Counted from the stretch's first letter, positions 32,347-40,866 are shown. The stretch: 64,000 nt of DNA from JBHFEI01 sp041928815 (GCF_041928815.1 NZ_JBHFEI010000002.1:372001-436000); one strand, 5' to 3'. The notes: a model not told the origin generated them from the letters alone. Numbers and translations: made by a program.

Positions 32347-35300
32347 CAGAAGCGGACCTTGACCGACGCCTTGAAGGCACGGCCCCAGCCGGGGACATTC
32401 GGGGCGACCTCGAATTCCTCATCCAGCAGATTGTAGGCCTCAAGGTTGAAGGCGACCGCCTTGTCGAGCGGCTCCCAGGTCAGGGCGGCGTCGAGGGTCC
32501 AGTAGCCGCCGAGGCGCGCCGCCGGCGGCGGGACGAGCCCGGTCGTCAGATCGGCGGTTCCCGCCTCGCTCTCGCGCGTACCGGTGTAGTTGGCGGCGAG
32601 CTGGGCCTTGAGGTTCGCCTGGCTGACGAAGGTGACGGCGACCTGCCCCGCCCATTCGGGCAGGTAGGGCAGGGGCCTGCCGGAGCCGGCGCTTGCCGGG
32701 TCGAGATCTTCCGAGGCCGTGTAGCTCGCCGTGCCCGACAGGCCGAAACCGTGGCCGAGCGCCAGATTGGCGGTGGTGCCGACGCGGTCGATCCGCCCTT
32801 CCGCAAGATCGATCGTGTCGGCGCTTAAAGGGATGGCGATCGAGAGGTCGTTCAGCGTCTGGTGCTGGACGTCGACGGCGGTGAACAGCCGGTCGCTCCA
32901 TTCCGCCTCCCAGCGCAGCGCCAGCGTGTCGGAATAGCCGATCGGCGAAAGCGGGCGCTGGTTGGACTGGATGCCGACGATGCCGATCGGCGACAGCGTG
33001 GGCAGGCTGAGGTCGAGGCCCTCGCGCAGATAGGCGGCCCGCAGCCACTGGCCGTCCGCGGGCGCCCAGGCAAGGCCGAGCCGGGGCTCGAGGCGCGAGA
33101 CATCCGCGTCGCCGCCGAGATAGCCGTAGAACAGGGCTCCTTCCGCCTTGAGCGTCGGCGAGATCTCGTAGAGCGCGTCGGCATAGGCGCGCGCCAATGG
33201 GCGGGCATCGGCGTAGCTGTTGGTCTCTTCGATGACGTCGGTGACGGTGCGATCCTGCGTCTTGATGTCGATCGTCCCGCCTTCGATGCCGTAGCGCCAG
33301 GTGAGGTCGCCGCTGCCGTAGAGATGGTTGACCGCGGCGATCCGGCTCTTCTGTGCCGCCTGGCTGCCGATCAGGCCCGTCAGGACGCCGTCGGCGGTGA
33401 TGGCCTCGCCGCTCTGCGCGTCGATGCCGGAATAGAAGAGCGCGGCGTTGACGATGCTGCGATGGTCGAAGCTGTGGCTCCAGCCGATGCCGGCATTGGT
33501 GCCCTCGTCGATCTTGTTGCGGTAGTAATTGACCACGGCGCCGCTCGCCGGGTCGAGAAAGGCGAGTTCGAACTGGTCGTCGCTTCGGGCGCGGCTGGCA
33601 TAGGCGACGACGCGATCGTCGGGCGTCGGGTTCGCCGTCAGGTAGGCGGTGCCGCTCTTGATCTCGGTCTCGGTGGCGAAGGCGCCGAGGATGCCGTTCA
33701 GTTCGCGCAGGTCCGGCGTCGATTCCCAGACGAGCTGGCCATAGGCGCTGATCGGGAAGGGCGCGTTGGTGTAGCCCTGAAGCTCGGCCTCGCTGGTCCA
33801 GCCCCAGTCGTGGCCGGTGCGCGTGAAGCCGCCGCCGAGCGCGCCCTCGAGGAACGGGCTCTGCACCACCGCCGGCGTCTTCGTCCGTCCCGCCAGCATG
33901 TGCGGCTCCAGCATCAGCCCCTGTACGAGGGCCGAGAAGGTCAGGCTGTTCTGGGTGAAGTCGGTGGCGTTTGCGCCGTAGGTGGCGCTGGTGGCGAAGG
34001 GATCGACGCTGCCGCGGATCGTCTGGTCGAGATAGCTGCTGCCGGAGAAGGGATTGAAGACGGCGTCGCCGTAATATTGCCCCCAGGCGTCCAGCCCCTG
34101 CAGCCGGAAGGCGGCGTTGAGCGAGGAGCCGGCGGCCTGGTTGCCGCTGAGCGCTGCATGGCGGCCGCCCTTGGCGCGCGACCGCTTGAGGAAGGCGCGG
34201 GCGCTTGCCATCGCCGTTTCGGAATCATAGGCGTCGATCGCCATGCTGGTGCGAAGGGCCGCGATCGAGGCGTCCTCGGGATCGAGCCGGTCGGCATTGT
34301 CGAGCGCCTGGATCGCGGCGACGCGCTCGCGCCGTTCGAAATGCGCCGCCGCCAGCATGGTCTGGCCCGCCGCGACGCCCGGATTGGCGACGGAGCCGGC
34401 GAGCAGGTCCTCGAGCGCCTTCTCCCGGTCGCCGACCTGCATGTGGTAGCGGCCGCGCGCGATCAGCGTCAGATCGTAGCCGGGGTCGAGCGCCAGCGCG
34501 CGGTCGATCTCCTCCTTGGCCTCCGCCACGCGGTTCTCGTCGAGCAGCAGAATGGCGAGGTTGGCGCGCGAGACGGCGTCCTCCGGCTGCAGTTCGATCG
34601 CGCGGCGGAAGGCGCGCTCCGCCTCGCGCGTCGCGTCGAGGCCGGAGAGGATGTGGCCGCGCAGGTCCCAGAGCGTCGTCGAACCCGGCATGATCGCCAG
34701 CGCCGCGTCGACATCGGCAAGCGCGCCATCGAGGTCGCCCTCGAAGCTCGAGCGGAAATGGGCGCGCGCCTCGAGGCCCGCGACGTTGCCCGGCTCCAGC
34801 GCCATGGAACGGTCGATGCCGGCGCGCGCGGCCTCGCGGTCGCCGAGGAAAAGCGCCAGCTGCGCGCGGGCGGCCGGCAGGGTCGGATCGGAGGGGTATC
34901 GCCTTTCCGCCGCCTCGACCCTGGCGAAGGCGGCCGGAATGCCCTCGACCATGCCGGCGATGAAGGCGTCGGCGAAGGCGCCGAAGGGGCCATCCTCCAT
35001 CCGGGGCGGCGCCTCGCTGCGGTTCGGATCGGCGAGGCTGCGGGAGAAATAGCCGCCATAGGCCGCGATCGCGCGGCGCTTCGCGTCGAGGCGCGGTTCC
35101 GCCCGGGCAAAGAGGGTCGCGGCCTCGCCATGGCGCCCTTCCGCGCCGGCGAGGATCGCGCGCACGAGGTCGGCGCGTGCCGCCTCCGAGGCGGACAGGC
35201 CGGCGGCCTCGGCGCGCGCAAGAGCCGCTGCGGCGGGCGCGCGGCCGCGCAACTCCAGCGCCGCCTCGGCGAGCGTCAGCCAGTCCGCGCCGCTGCGCCC

Positions 35301-36005
35301 CGCCTCCGGCAGTGCGCCGATGCGGCTCTCCTCGGCGATCAGGCTCCTTGCCGACAAGGGCGAGGACGGCATCCAGCGATAGACGTCGCGCAGCGACAGA
35401 TAGAAGAGCATCTGCTCGCGATCCTTCGGATCGGCGATAACGATCTTGCGCGGCGCCTGGCCAATGCCGGCGATCGCACCCTCGCCGCGCCCGACGGTGA
35501 CGCGGCCCTTTCCGTTGGCGAGTTCCACCGAACCGTCGAGGACGAGAAGAGATGTCTGGCCCTTTGCGTCGACCGAAAGCGTCCAGTCGGTGCCGCGCAC
35601 GGCCGCGGTCGCCGCCGGCGTATCGATGGTCACGCCGGTGCCGCCGCGTTCGGCCCGCGCCCAGATCGTGCCGCTCTCAAGCGCGAGGCCGCTGTCGCCC
35701 GACGTCTCCATCTTCTTGACGATGAGCGAGGTGTTGCGGCCGAGGCGGACCTGGGTGCGGTCGGAAAACAGCACGGCGAGCTGCCCGGTCGCATTGGTGC
35801 GCAGCACGTCGCCGGTCGCCAGCGCCTGGTCGAGATCGACATAGCGCCAGCCGTCGACCTCGACGAAACGGATCTCCTCGCCGGCCTTGCGGGCGATCAC
35901 CGCGCCCGCCCGTTCGCCTCCGCGCGCGACGGGCTCCGCCACTGCCGGATCAAGCGGGAGTGTCGCCGCGCCGGCGACAATCGCCACGGCCATTGGAAAT
36001 TTCAT
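32346..36005 (-). CDS. FecR-TPR-outer-membrane beta-barrel fusion protein
   Basis: A 1219-residue exported protein with a signal peptide (cleavage near AVA-EP). A FecR domain lies at about 45-165 (ATGDVLRTNATGQLAVLFSD, TAAVRGTDWTL). TPR repeats run from about 240 to 610, clear in the stretch EDAVSRANLAILLLDENR and neighbours. From about 620 to the end the sequence alternates like an outer-membrane barrel of TonB-receptor type, closing with FKASVKVRF and a terminal Phe. No TonB box or plug domain is seen. It is the upstream partner of the CHASE2 cyclase (1-base overlap) and may relay an outer-membrane event to it. Start ATG 36005. Confidence 0.85.
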   Translation of the reverse strand: MKFPMAVAIVAGAATLPLDPAVAEPVARGGERAGAVIARKAGEEIRFVEVDGWRYVDLDQALATGDVLRTNATGQLAVLFSDRTQVRLGRNTSLIVKKMETSGDSGLALESGTIWARAERGGTGVTIDTPAATAAVRGTDWTLSVDAKGQTSLLVLDGSVELANGKGRVTVGRGEGAIAGIGQAPRKIVIADPKDREQMLFYLSLRDVYRWMPSSPLSARSLIAEESRIGALPEAGRSGADWLTLAEAALELRGRAPAAAALARAEAAGLSASEAARADLVRAILAGAEGRHGEAATLFARAEPRLDAKRRAIAAYGGYFSRSLADPNRSEAPPRMEDGPFGAFADAFIAGMVEGIPAAFARVEAAERRYPSDPTLPAARAQLALFLGDREAARAGIDRSMALEPGNVAGLEARAHFRSSFEGDLDGALADVDAALAIMPGSTTLWDLRGHILSGLDATREAERAFRRAIELQPEDAVSRANLAILLLDENRVAEAKEEIDRALALDPGYDLTLIARGRYHMQVGDREKALEDLLAGSVANPGVAAGQTMLAAAHFERRERVAAIQALDNADRLDPEDASIAALRTSMAIDAYDSETAMASARAFLKRSRAKGGRHAALSGNQAAGSSLNAAFRLQGLDAWGQYYGDAVFNPFSGSSYLDQTIRGSVDPFATSATYGANATDFTQNSLTFSALVQGLMLEPHMLAGRTKTPAVVQSPFLEGALGGGFTRTGHDWGWTSEAELQGYTNAPFPISAYGQLVWESTPDLRELNGILGAFATETEIKSGTAYLTANPTPDDRVVAYASRARSDDQFELAFLDPASGAVVNYYRNKIDEGTNAGIGWSHSFDHRSIVNAALFYSGIDAQSGEAITADGVLTGLIGSQAAQKSRIAAVNHLYGSGDLTWRYGIEGGTIDIKTQDRTVTDVIEETNSYADARPLARAYADALYEISPTLKAEGALFYGYLGGDADVSRLEPRLGLAWAPADGQWLRAAYLREGLDLSLPTLSPIGIVGIQSNQRPLSPIGYSDTLALRWEAEWSDRLFTAVDVQHQTLNDLSIAIPLSADTIDLAEGRIDRVGTTANLALGHGFGLSGTASYTASEDLDPASAGSGRPLPYLPEWAGQVAVTFVSQANLKAQLAANYTGTRESEAGTADLTTGLVPPPAARLGGYWTLDAALTWEPLDKAVAFNLEAYNLLDEEFEVAPNVPGWGRAFKASVKVRF

Positions 36006-36175
36006 CGGTCGACCTGCCCGCTGCCTCGCGCCGATCTGTGGATTTCGGCTTGAAAAATGTCAAGCGGTCAGGGCATCTGGGCCGGACTTGCCCTCTTGGA
36101 TTCGTGCCGGAGGGCGCGGTGCGGCCGGCGTTGCGCAAGACGGGGCGGCGCGCGACTGGCTGAAGGATGTCACGC

Positions 36176-36718
36176 ATGTCGGATTTCGATCTTTCCTCCC
36201 CCGAACTCGCCGAGACCGGAGCGTCGGACGGCGACATCGATCGCGACTATTTCGACCATGTGCGCAAGATCAACGACATCTTCTACGACCAGGTGAAGAT
36301 CAGCGACCAGAAGGCCGCCTACATCTTCACCTTCATCCTCGCCTTCCTGATCAGTTCGGAGGACGTGCGCGGCGTCTTCACCTGGCAGCGCTACACGGAC
36401 GGGGACGTGGGCGCGATCCTCTGCTCGCTCGCGCTCGGCGCCAGCGCCGTCTATTCGCTGCTCTGCGCCATCATCGTCGTGCTGCCCCGCCGCTTCCCGA
36501 CCTCGACCTCGCTGTTCTGGGGGACCTGGACGCGCCACCGCGACATCCTCAAGGCGGCGGCCGAGCGGCGCGACCCCGCCTATCTCTTCAACGAGTACCT
36601 GCAGAACGCCGACACGCTGGCGGCGATCTCCCGGGCGAAATACCGCTTCGTCACGCTCGCCTTTCGCGGCCTGATCGTGACCGTCCTCGCCTATGTCGCG
36701 CTGCTGGTCGCGGTCTAA
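36176..36718 (+). CDS. PycTM-like (DUF5706, Pycsar-effector-type) membrane protein
   Basis: A 180-residue protein resembling the PycTM/DUF5706 family. An N-terminal helix (YFDHVRKINDIFYDQVKISD) leads into KAAYIFTFILAFLIS, the first membrane segment. A second hydrophobic segment follows near 90-110 (LALGASAVYSLLCAIIVVLP), then a cytoplasmic helical part with NADTLAAISRAKYRFV and a last helix at the C-terminus. In Pycsar defence, such proteins damage the membrane when a cyclic pyrimidine nucleotide binds. ATG 36176 has GAAGG 9 bases upstream. It is divergent from the FecR-cyclase operon (170-base gap); no PycC-type soluble cyclase is nearby. Confidence 0.75.
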   Translation: MSDFDLSSPELAETGASDGDIDRDYFDHVRKINDIFYDQVKISDQKAAYIFTFILAFLISSEDVRGVFTWQRYTDGDVGAILCSLALGASAVYSLLCAIIVVLPRRFPTSTSLFWGTWTRHRDILKAAAERRDPAYLFNEYLQNADTLAAISRAKYRFVTLAFRGLIVTVLAYVALLVAV

Positions 36719-36823
36719 GGCATCATCAAAGACTTTCGGGCAGAAACGAAGAAAATCAGGCGTCTCCATCTTGTCGCCACCCGCCGCTTCGGGCAATGCT
36801 GATGCGCGCGGAAGGAGCAGGGC

Positions 36824-38302
36824 ATGGTGAAGATGACGGCGAAGGGAACGGCGGTGCGCTGCCTCGTCTTCGATCTGGGGGCGGGCAGCGGCCGAGCCGT
36901 GCTCTGCCGCTTCGATGGCATCCGGCTCGACTTCGAGGAGATCCACCGCTTTTCCGGCATCGAGCGCCGGCTGCCCGACGGGCCGCACTGGGATATCGCG
37001 CGCCTCTTCGCCGAGATCGAGACGGGGCTGGCACGGGCCGCCGAATGCGGCGGTCCGGTCGATGCGATCGGCGTCGACGGCTGGGGGTTGGACTACCTGC
37101 TCATCGATCGGCAGGGCCGGCCGCTCGGCGATCCCTTCCATTACCGCCATCCGCGCTCGATGCGGGGCCACGCCGCGTTCCCGATCCCCGAACAGCGGCT
37201 CTTCGAGGAGACCGGCGCCCAGTCGCTGCCGCTGAAGACGCTCTACCAGCTTTTAGACGAATGCGCGTCTGCGCCGGAGCGGATCGCACGTGCATCCGCG
37301 CTGCTGATGATCGCCGATGCCGTCAACCACCACCTGACCGGCAGCGTCAGCGGGGAGCGCACGCTCGCGCGCACCTCCGGCCTTCTCGATATCCGGACCG
37401 GCGAATGGAGCGCGACGCTCCTGGCCGAGGCGGGCCTGCCGGGTCATCTCCTGCCGCCGCTGCTCACGCCCGGAACGGTCTGCGGACCGCTGCGTCCCGC
37501 TCTTGCCGATGCGCTTGTCTGGCCGCCCGTGCCGGTCGTGGCGGTGGCCGGCCACGACACGGCGAGCGCGGTCGCAGCACTTCCGCCCGGCCCGGACCGG
37601 GCCTTCCTCATCTGCGGCTCGTGGTCGCTGATCGGCGTCGAACGGGTCGCGCCGGTGTTGACGGAGGCGGCGCGGCGCGACGGCTTCGGCAATGAGGGCG
37701 GCGTCGAGGACAGGCTCTGCCTGATCCGCAGCCTCAACGGGCTGCATCTTTTGCGCCGGCTTCTCGAGGCGTGGCGGCTGCGCACCGGCGAGGCCGTGGC
37801 CTTCGCCGATCTCGCCGGGCGCATCGCGGCGGCGGCAGGCGTCGATCCCACCATCGCCATCGATCCCGCTGATCCGCGTTATTTCGATCCGGACGACATG
37901 GCGGCGACGGTCATCGCCGATCTCGAGGAGAGGGGACTTGCGGCCGACGCGGATCTCGGCCGTCTCGCGCTTGCCGTCTATCGCGGCCTTGCCGCCGATG
38001 CGGTCGCAGCGTTCGATGCGCTCGAACGCCATCACGGCGCGCCGATCCGGTCGCTGCAGATCTGCGGCGGCGGCGCACATGACGAGGTGCTCTGCGGCAT
38101 GATCGCCTCGGCGCTTTCGGTTCCCGTGAGCATCGGGCCGGTGGAGGCGAGCGTCTGCGGCAATGCCCTCCTGCAACTGATCGGCATCGGCGCGATCGCC
38201 GATCTTGCCGAAGGGCGTGACCTCGTGCAGCGCTCGCTTCCTTTCCGCGACTATGACCCGATGACGCGATCCTGGACGACACGCCCCTATGCTGGCCATT
38301 GA
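36824..38302 (+). CDS. FGGY-family carbohydrate kinase, rhamnulokinase-like
   Basis: A 492-residue sugar kinase whose N-terminus (VFDLGAGSGRAVLCRFDG, then IGVDGWGLDYLLIDRQG) follows RhaB more closely than xylulokinase or glycerol kinase. It should phosphorylate a ketodeoxysugar such as L-rhamnulose or L-fuculose. The ATP-binding GGGAHDE motif is near residue 410. ATG 36824 follows GGAAGGAG. It overlaps the DeoR regulator by 14 bases and is followed by a class II aldolase and an SDR, forming a catabolic operon. No isomerase or transporter is in the window. Confidence 0.85.
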   Translation: MVKMTAKGTAVRCLVFDLGAGSGRAVLCRFDGIRLDFEEIHRFSGIERRLPDGPHWDIARLFAEIETGLARAAECGGPVDAIGVDGWGLDYLLIDRQGRPLGDPFHYRHPRSMRGHAAFPIPEQRLFEETGAQSLPLKTLYQLLDECASAPERIARASALLMIADAVNHHLTGSVSGERTLARTSGLLDIRTGEWSATLLAEAGLPGHLLPPLLTPGTVCGPLRPALADALVWPPVPVVAVAGHDTASAVAALPPGPDRAFLICGSWSLIGVERVAPVLTEAARRDGFGNEGGVEDRLCLIRSLNGLHLLRRLLEAWRLRTGEAVAFADLAGRIAAAAGVDPTIAIDPADPRYFDPDDMAATVIADLEERGLAADADLGRLALAVYRGLAADAVAAFDALERHHGAPIRSLQICGGGAHDEVLCGMIASALSVPVSIGPVEASVCGNALLQLIGIGAIADLAEGRDLVQRSLPFRDYDPMTRSWTTRPYAGH

Positions 38303-39062
38303 ACGCAGGCAGAAGATCCTCGCGCGCGTCGACCGTGACGGCAGCGTCACCGTCGCCGACCTCAGCCTGGCCTTCGGCGTCACCGAGGAGACGATCCGGC
38401 GCGACCTCCAGGGTCTCGACCGCGAGGGGCTGCTGAGCCGAACCCATGGCGGCGCCGTCGCCCGGGCGCGGGAGACCGAGGACCTGCCTTATCCCTTGCG
38501 GCAGACGACCAACATCGCCGCCAAGCGCGCCATCGCCGCCCTCGCGGTCGCCGAGATCGCCGAGGGCGACGCGGTGATGGTCGATTCCTCCTCGACCGCC
38601 TACGAGGTCCTGCCGCTCCTCGCCCGCTTCCGCGACCTGACGCTCGTCACCAATTCCGTCCGCATCGTCGCCGAGCCGACCGTCACCGCCCATCCGATCA
38701 TGTCGGTCGGCGGCGAACTGCGCCGCCAGTCTATGACCTTCGTCGGGCCGCTCGCCACCGGCGCCATCGGCCAGTTCAGCGCCGATGTCGCGCTGATCAG
38801 CTGCAAGGCGCTCGCGCGCGACGGCGGCGTGCTCGATGCGAGCCTTGCCGATGCCGAGGTGAAGCGCGCCTTCATCGGCGCGGCGCGCAAGGTGTGCCTG
38901 CTCGTCGACGGCGACAAGTTCGGCGGATCGGCGCTGACCCGGGTCTGCGGTCTCGACCGCATCGACGTCGTCCTGACCGACCGCATGCCGGGCGGCGACT
39001 GGCCGTCGCTCTTGGCGCGCGCCGGGGCACGTCTGCGGGTGGCCGAAGACGGCGATGTCTGA
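38289..39062 (+). CDS. DeoR-family sugar-phosphate-responsive regulator
   Basis: A 257-residue repressor-type protein. The DeoR HTH is at residues 5-58 (RQKILARVDRDGSVTVADLS, ETIRRDLQGLDREGLL, ending RTHGGAV). The effector domain follows the GlpR/DeoR fold, with VMVDSSSTAYEVLPLL and VTNSVRI. It lies inside the kinase operon by overlap and probably responds to the sugar phosphate made by that kinase. T-rich tandem repeats immediately downstream, before the aldolase gene, are a plausible operator. Confidence 0.92.
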   Translation: MLAIERRQKILARVDRDGSVTVADLSLAFGVTEETIRRDLQGLDREGLLSRTHGGAVARARETEDLPYPLRQTTNIAAKRAIAALAVAEIAEGDAVMVDSSSTAYEVLPLLARFRDLTLVTNSVRIVAEPTVTAHPIMSVGGELRRQSMTFVGPLATGAIGQFSADVALISCKALARDGGVLDASLADAEVKRAFIGAARKVCLLVDGDKFGGSALTRVCGLDRIDVVLTDRMPGGDWPSLLARAGARLRVAEDGDV

Positions 39063-39063
39063 A

Positions 39064-39106
39064 TTTCTGTTTTTGTTGATTTTTGTCTGATTTCCTGTTA
39101 TTTCCC
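39064..39106 (+). promoter_or_regulatory. T-rich tandem repeats, candidate DeoR operator
   Basis: Between the DeoR and aldolase genes lie four T-rich units that begin about every 10-11 bases: TTTCTGT, TTTTTGTTGA, TTTTTGTCTGA and TTTCCTGTTA. DeoR-family proteins often bind such helically phased direct repeats. A short complementary piece, GAAAATCAGG, precedes the kinase gene near 36753. Confidence 0.45.
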
Positions 39107-39130
39107 GGTCCGAAACAAAAAGGATGGACC

Positions 39131-39802
39131 ATGCAGGATCTCAATGCGCTGCGGGAACTGATCTGCGAACTCGGCCGGCGCGCCTACAAGCGCGAGATGG
39201 GCGCCGCCAATGACGGGAACATCTCCGTGCTGCTCGACGACGGCACGCTGCTGTGCACGCCGAGCGGCGTGTCGAAGGGCTTCATGACGCCGGACATGAT
39301 CTGCCATGTCGACCGCGCGGGCCGGCTCCTCGCCGGGCACCGCTACAAGCCGTCCTCGGAGATGGGCATGCATCTCTGCGTCTACGACCACCGCGACGAC
39401 GTGCGCGCGGTCGTCCATGCCCATCCGCTCTATGCGACGGTGCATGCGATCTGCGGCAAGCCGCTGACGGCGCAGATCATGCCCGAATCGACGATGTTCC
39501 TCGGCGAGGTGCCGCTGACGCCCTACGGCCAGCCGTCCTCTCCGGAACTCGCCGCGTCGATCACGCCCTATCTCGCCCGCCACGATGCGCTGCTCCTCGA
39601 GAACCATGGCGCGCTGACCTACGGCCACGACCTGATGAGCGCCTATTTCAAGATGGAAGCGCTCGATTACTACGCCAAGGTCGTCTACCTCGCCGCCGGC
39701 TATGGCGGCGCGAAGGAATTCAACGCGGAGCAGATCGAGAAACTGCTCGACGTCCGCCGCCGGCATTTCAACCAGCCGGGCCGCCATCCGTTCATCGATT
39801 GA
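39131..39802 (+). CDS. Class II aldolase (FucA/RhaD-like)
   Basis: A 223-residue zinc aldolase of the L-fuculose-phosphate/rhamnulose-phosphate family, cleaving the ketose phosphate to dihydroxyacetone phosphate and an aldehyde (lactaldehyde for deoxysugars). The zinc histidines are visible in VVHAHPLYATVHA and LLENHGALTYG, and the catalytic glutamate in PSSEMGMHL. ATG 39131 follows AAAAAGGA; the extension to 39083 would begin inside the operator. It follows the kinase-regulator pair and precedes an SDR, as expected for a short deoxysugar pathway. Confidence 0.9.
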   Translation: MQDLNALRELICELGRRAYKREMGAANDGNISVLLDDGTLLCTPSGVSKGFMTPDMICHVDRAGRLLAGHRYKPSSEMGMHLCVYDHRDDVRAVVHAHPLYATVHAICGKPLTAQIMPESTMFLGEVPLTPYGQPSSPELAASITPYLARHDALLLENHGALTYGHDLMSAYFKMEALDYYAKVVYLAAGYGGAKEFNAEQIEKLLDVRRRHFNQPGRHPFID

Positions 39803-39845
39803 GCGTCCTGCGGAAAATCACGGAAATCCAGGGAGGAGAAACGGC

Positions 39846-40619
39846 ATGTATGGCGGAAAATTCAGGCTGGACGGTCGCATCGCCGTCGTCACCGGCGGCG
39901 GGCGCGGCATCGGCCTCTGCTGCGTCGAGGCTTTGGCGGAGCATGGGGCGACGGTTATCATCGCCGATATCGACGCGGCGATCGCCGGGGAAGGCCGGCA
40001 GGCGATGCTTTCCAAGGGATACGACACGGCGACGCGCGCGGTGGACGTGACGAAGTCGGCCGAGGTCGATGCGCTGGCCGACTGGGTCGTCGCGACCTAT
40101 GGCCGGGTCGACATTCTCGTCGCCAATGCCGGCATCGCCCGTTCCGGGGTCGCGGCCGAGGACGTCACCGACGAGCACTGGCTGAACGTCAACGACGTCA
40201 ACTACAACGGCGTGTTCTGGTGCAACCGCGCCTTCGCCCGTCCCATGCTGAAGGCGGGATCGGGCTCGATCGTCAATATCGGCTCGATGTCTGGGTTGAT
40301 CTCCAACAGGCCGCAGAAGCAGACCTACTACAATGCTTCGAAGGCGGCGGTGCACCAGATGACCTCGTCGCTCGCCGCCGAATGGGCCGACCGCGGCGTG
40401 CGCGTCAATGCGGTGGCGCCGACCTATATCGAGACGGCGATGACCATGTACCGCCACGACAATGACGGCATGATCGACGTCTGGCTGCGCGACACGCCGA
40501 TGCACCGGCTCGGCAAGCCGGACGAGATCGCCTCGGTCGTGCATTTCCTCGCCAGCGACGCCTCGAGCCTGATGACCGGAACGACGGTCGTCGCCGATGC
40601 CGGCTTCACCTGCTGGTAG
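39846..40619 (+). CDS. Short-chain dehydrogenase/reductase
   Basis: A 257-residue classical SDR. The cofactor motif TGGGRGIG is at residues 16-23, NAG lies in LVANAGIARS, and the catalytic Ser-Tyr-Lys set is in NIGSMSG and YYNASKA. The fingerprint and acidic residue after beta-2 (IIADID) suggest preference for NAD. RBS GGAGGAG precedes ATG 39846. It is the last gene of the kinase-DeoR-aldolase operon, followed by a terminator. It may oxidise the sugar itself or the lactaldehyde; the substrate cannot be told from sequence. Confidence 0.88.
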   Translation: MYGGKFRLDGRIAVVTGGGRGIGLCCVEALAEHGATVIIADIDAAIAGEGRQAMLSKGYDTATRAVDVTKSAEVDALADWVVATYGRVDILVANAGIARSGVAAEDVTDEHWLNVNDVNYNGVFWCNRAFARPMLKAGSGSIVNIGSMSGLISNRPQKQTYYNASKAAVHQMTSSLAAEWADRGVRVNAVAPTYIETAMTMYRHDNDGMIDVWLRDTPMHRLGKPDEIASVVHFLASDASSLMTGTTVVADAGFTCW

Positions 40620-40646
40620 GTCACGGTTTTTTAAAGGAGAGCGGCA

Positions 40647-40684
40647 GCGGGCCCGGGCGATGCGCCTCGGGCCCGCATCGTTTT
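40647..40684 (+). terminator. Intrinsic terminator of the sugar catabolic operon
   Basis: The arms GCGGGCCCG (40647-40655) and CGGGCCCGC (40668-40676) form a 9-base stem, followed by ATCGTTTT. It lies 28 bases after the SDR stop. Confidence 0.75.
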
Positions 40685-40833
40685 CAGCCGCCAAACCCCG
40701 GCGAAAGCCGCGAAACCCTGCCGTCCGTCTTAGGACTTTTGCAACCATATGCACGGCGGCGTTGGTCCAATTTGGCCATTTTACCGAAAGTAAGGAAAGG
40801 ATGATGTAGACCAAGGCTGCGCGAGGAGCGCTC

Positions 40834-40866
40834 ATGACCCACCGGAAGCCGCGCGGCCCATGCTGA
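40834..40866 (+). CDS. Ten-codon upstream ORF overlapping the sensor kinase start
   Basis: GAGGAG at 40823-40828 is a strong RBS placed 5 bases before ATG 40834. This ATG opens a frame coding MTHRKPRGPC that ends at TGA 40864-40866, just past the kinase ATG at 40860. The kinase start itself has no good RBS and no alternative in-frame start, so reinitiation after this mini-ORF may drive its translation. Confidence 0.4.
   Translation: MTHRKPRGPC

Noticed and set aside
30388..36718. A complete canonical Pycsar system
   Set aside because: The cyclase has a CHASE2 domain and membrane helices, keeps an adenylate-type lysine and is transcribed away from the PycTM-like gene; PycC is a soluble enzyme directly adjacent to its effector. 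Kept only as a related possibility.
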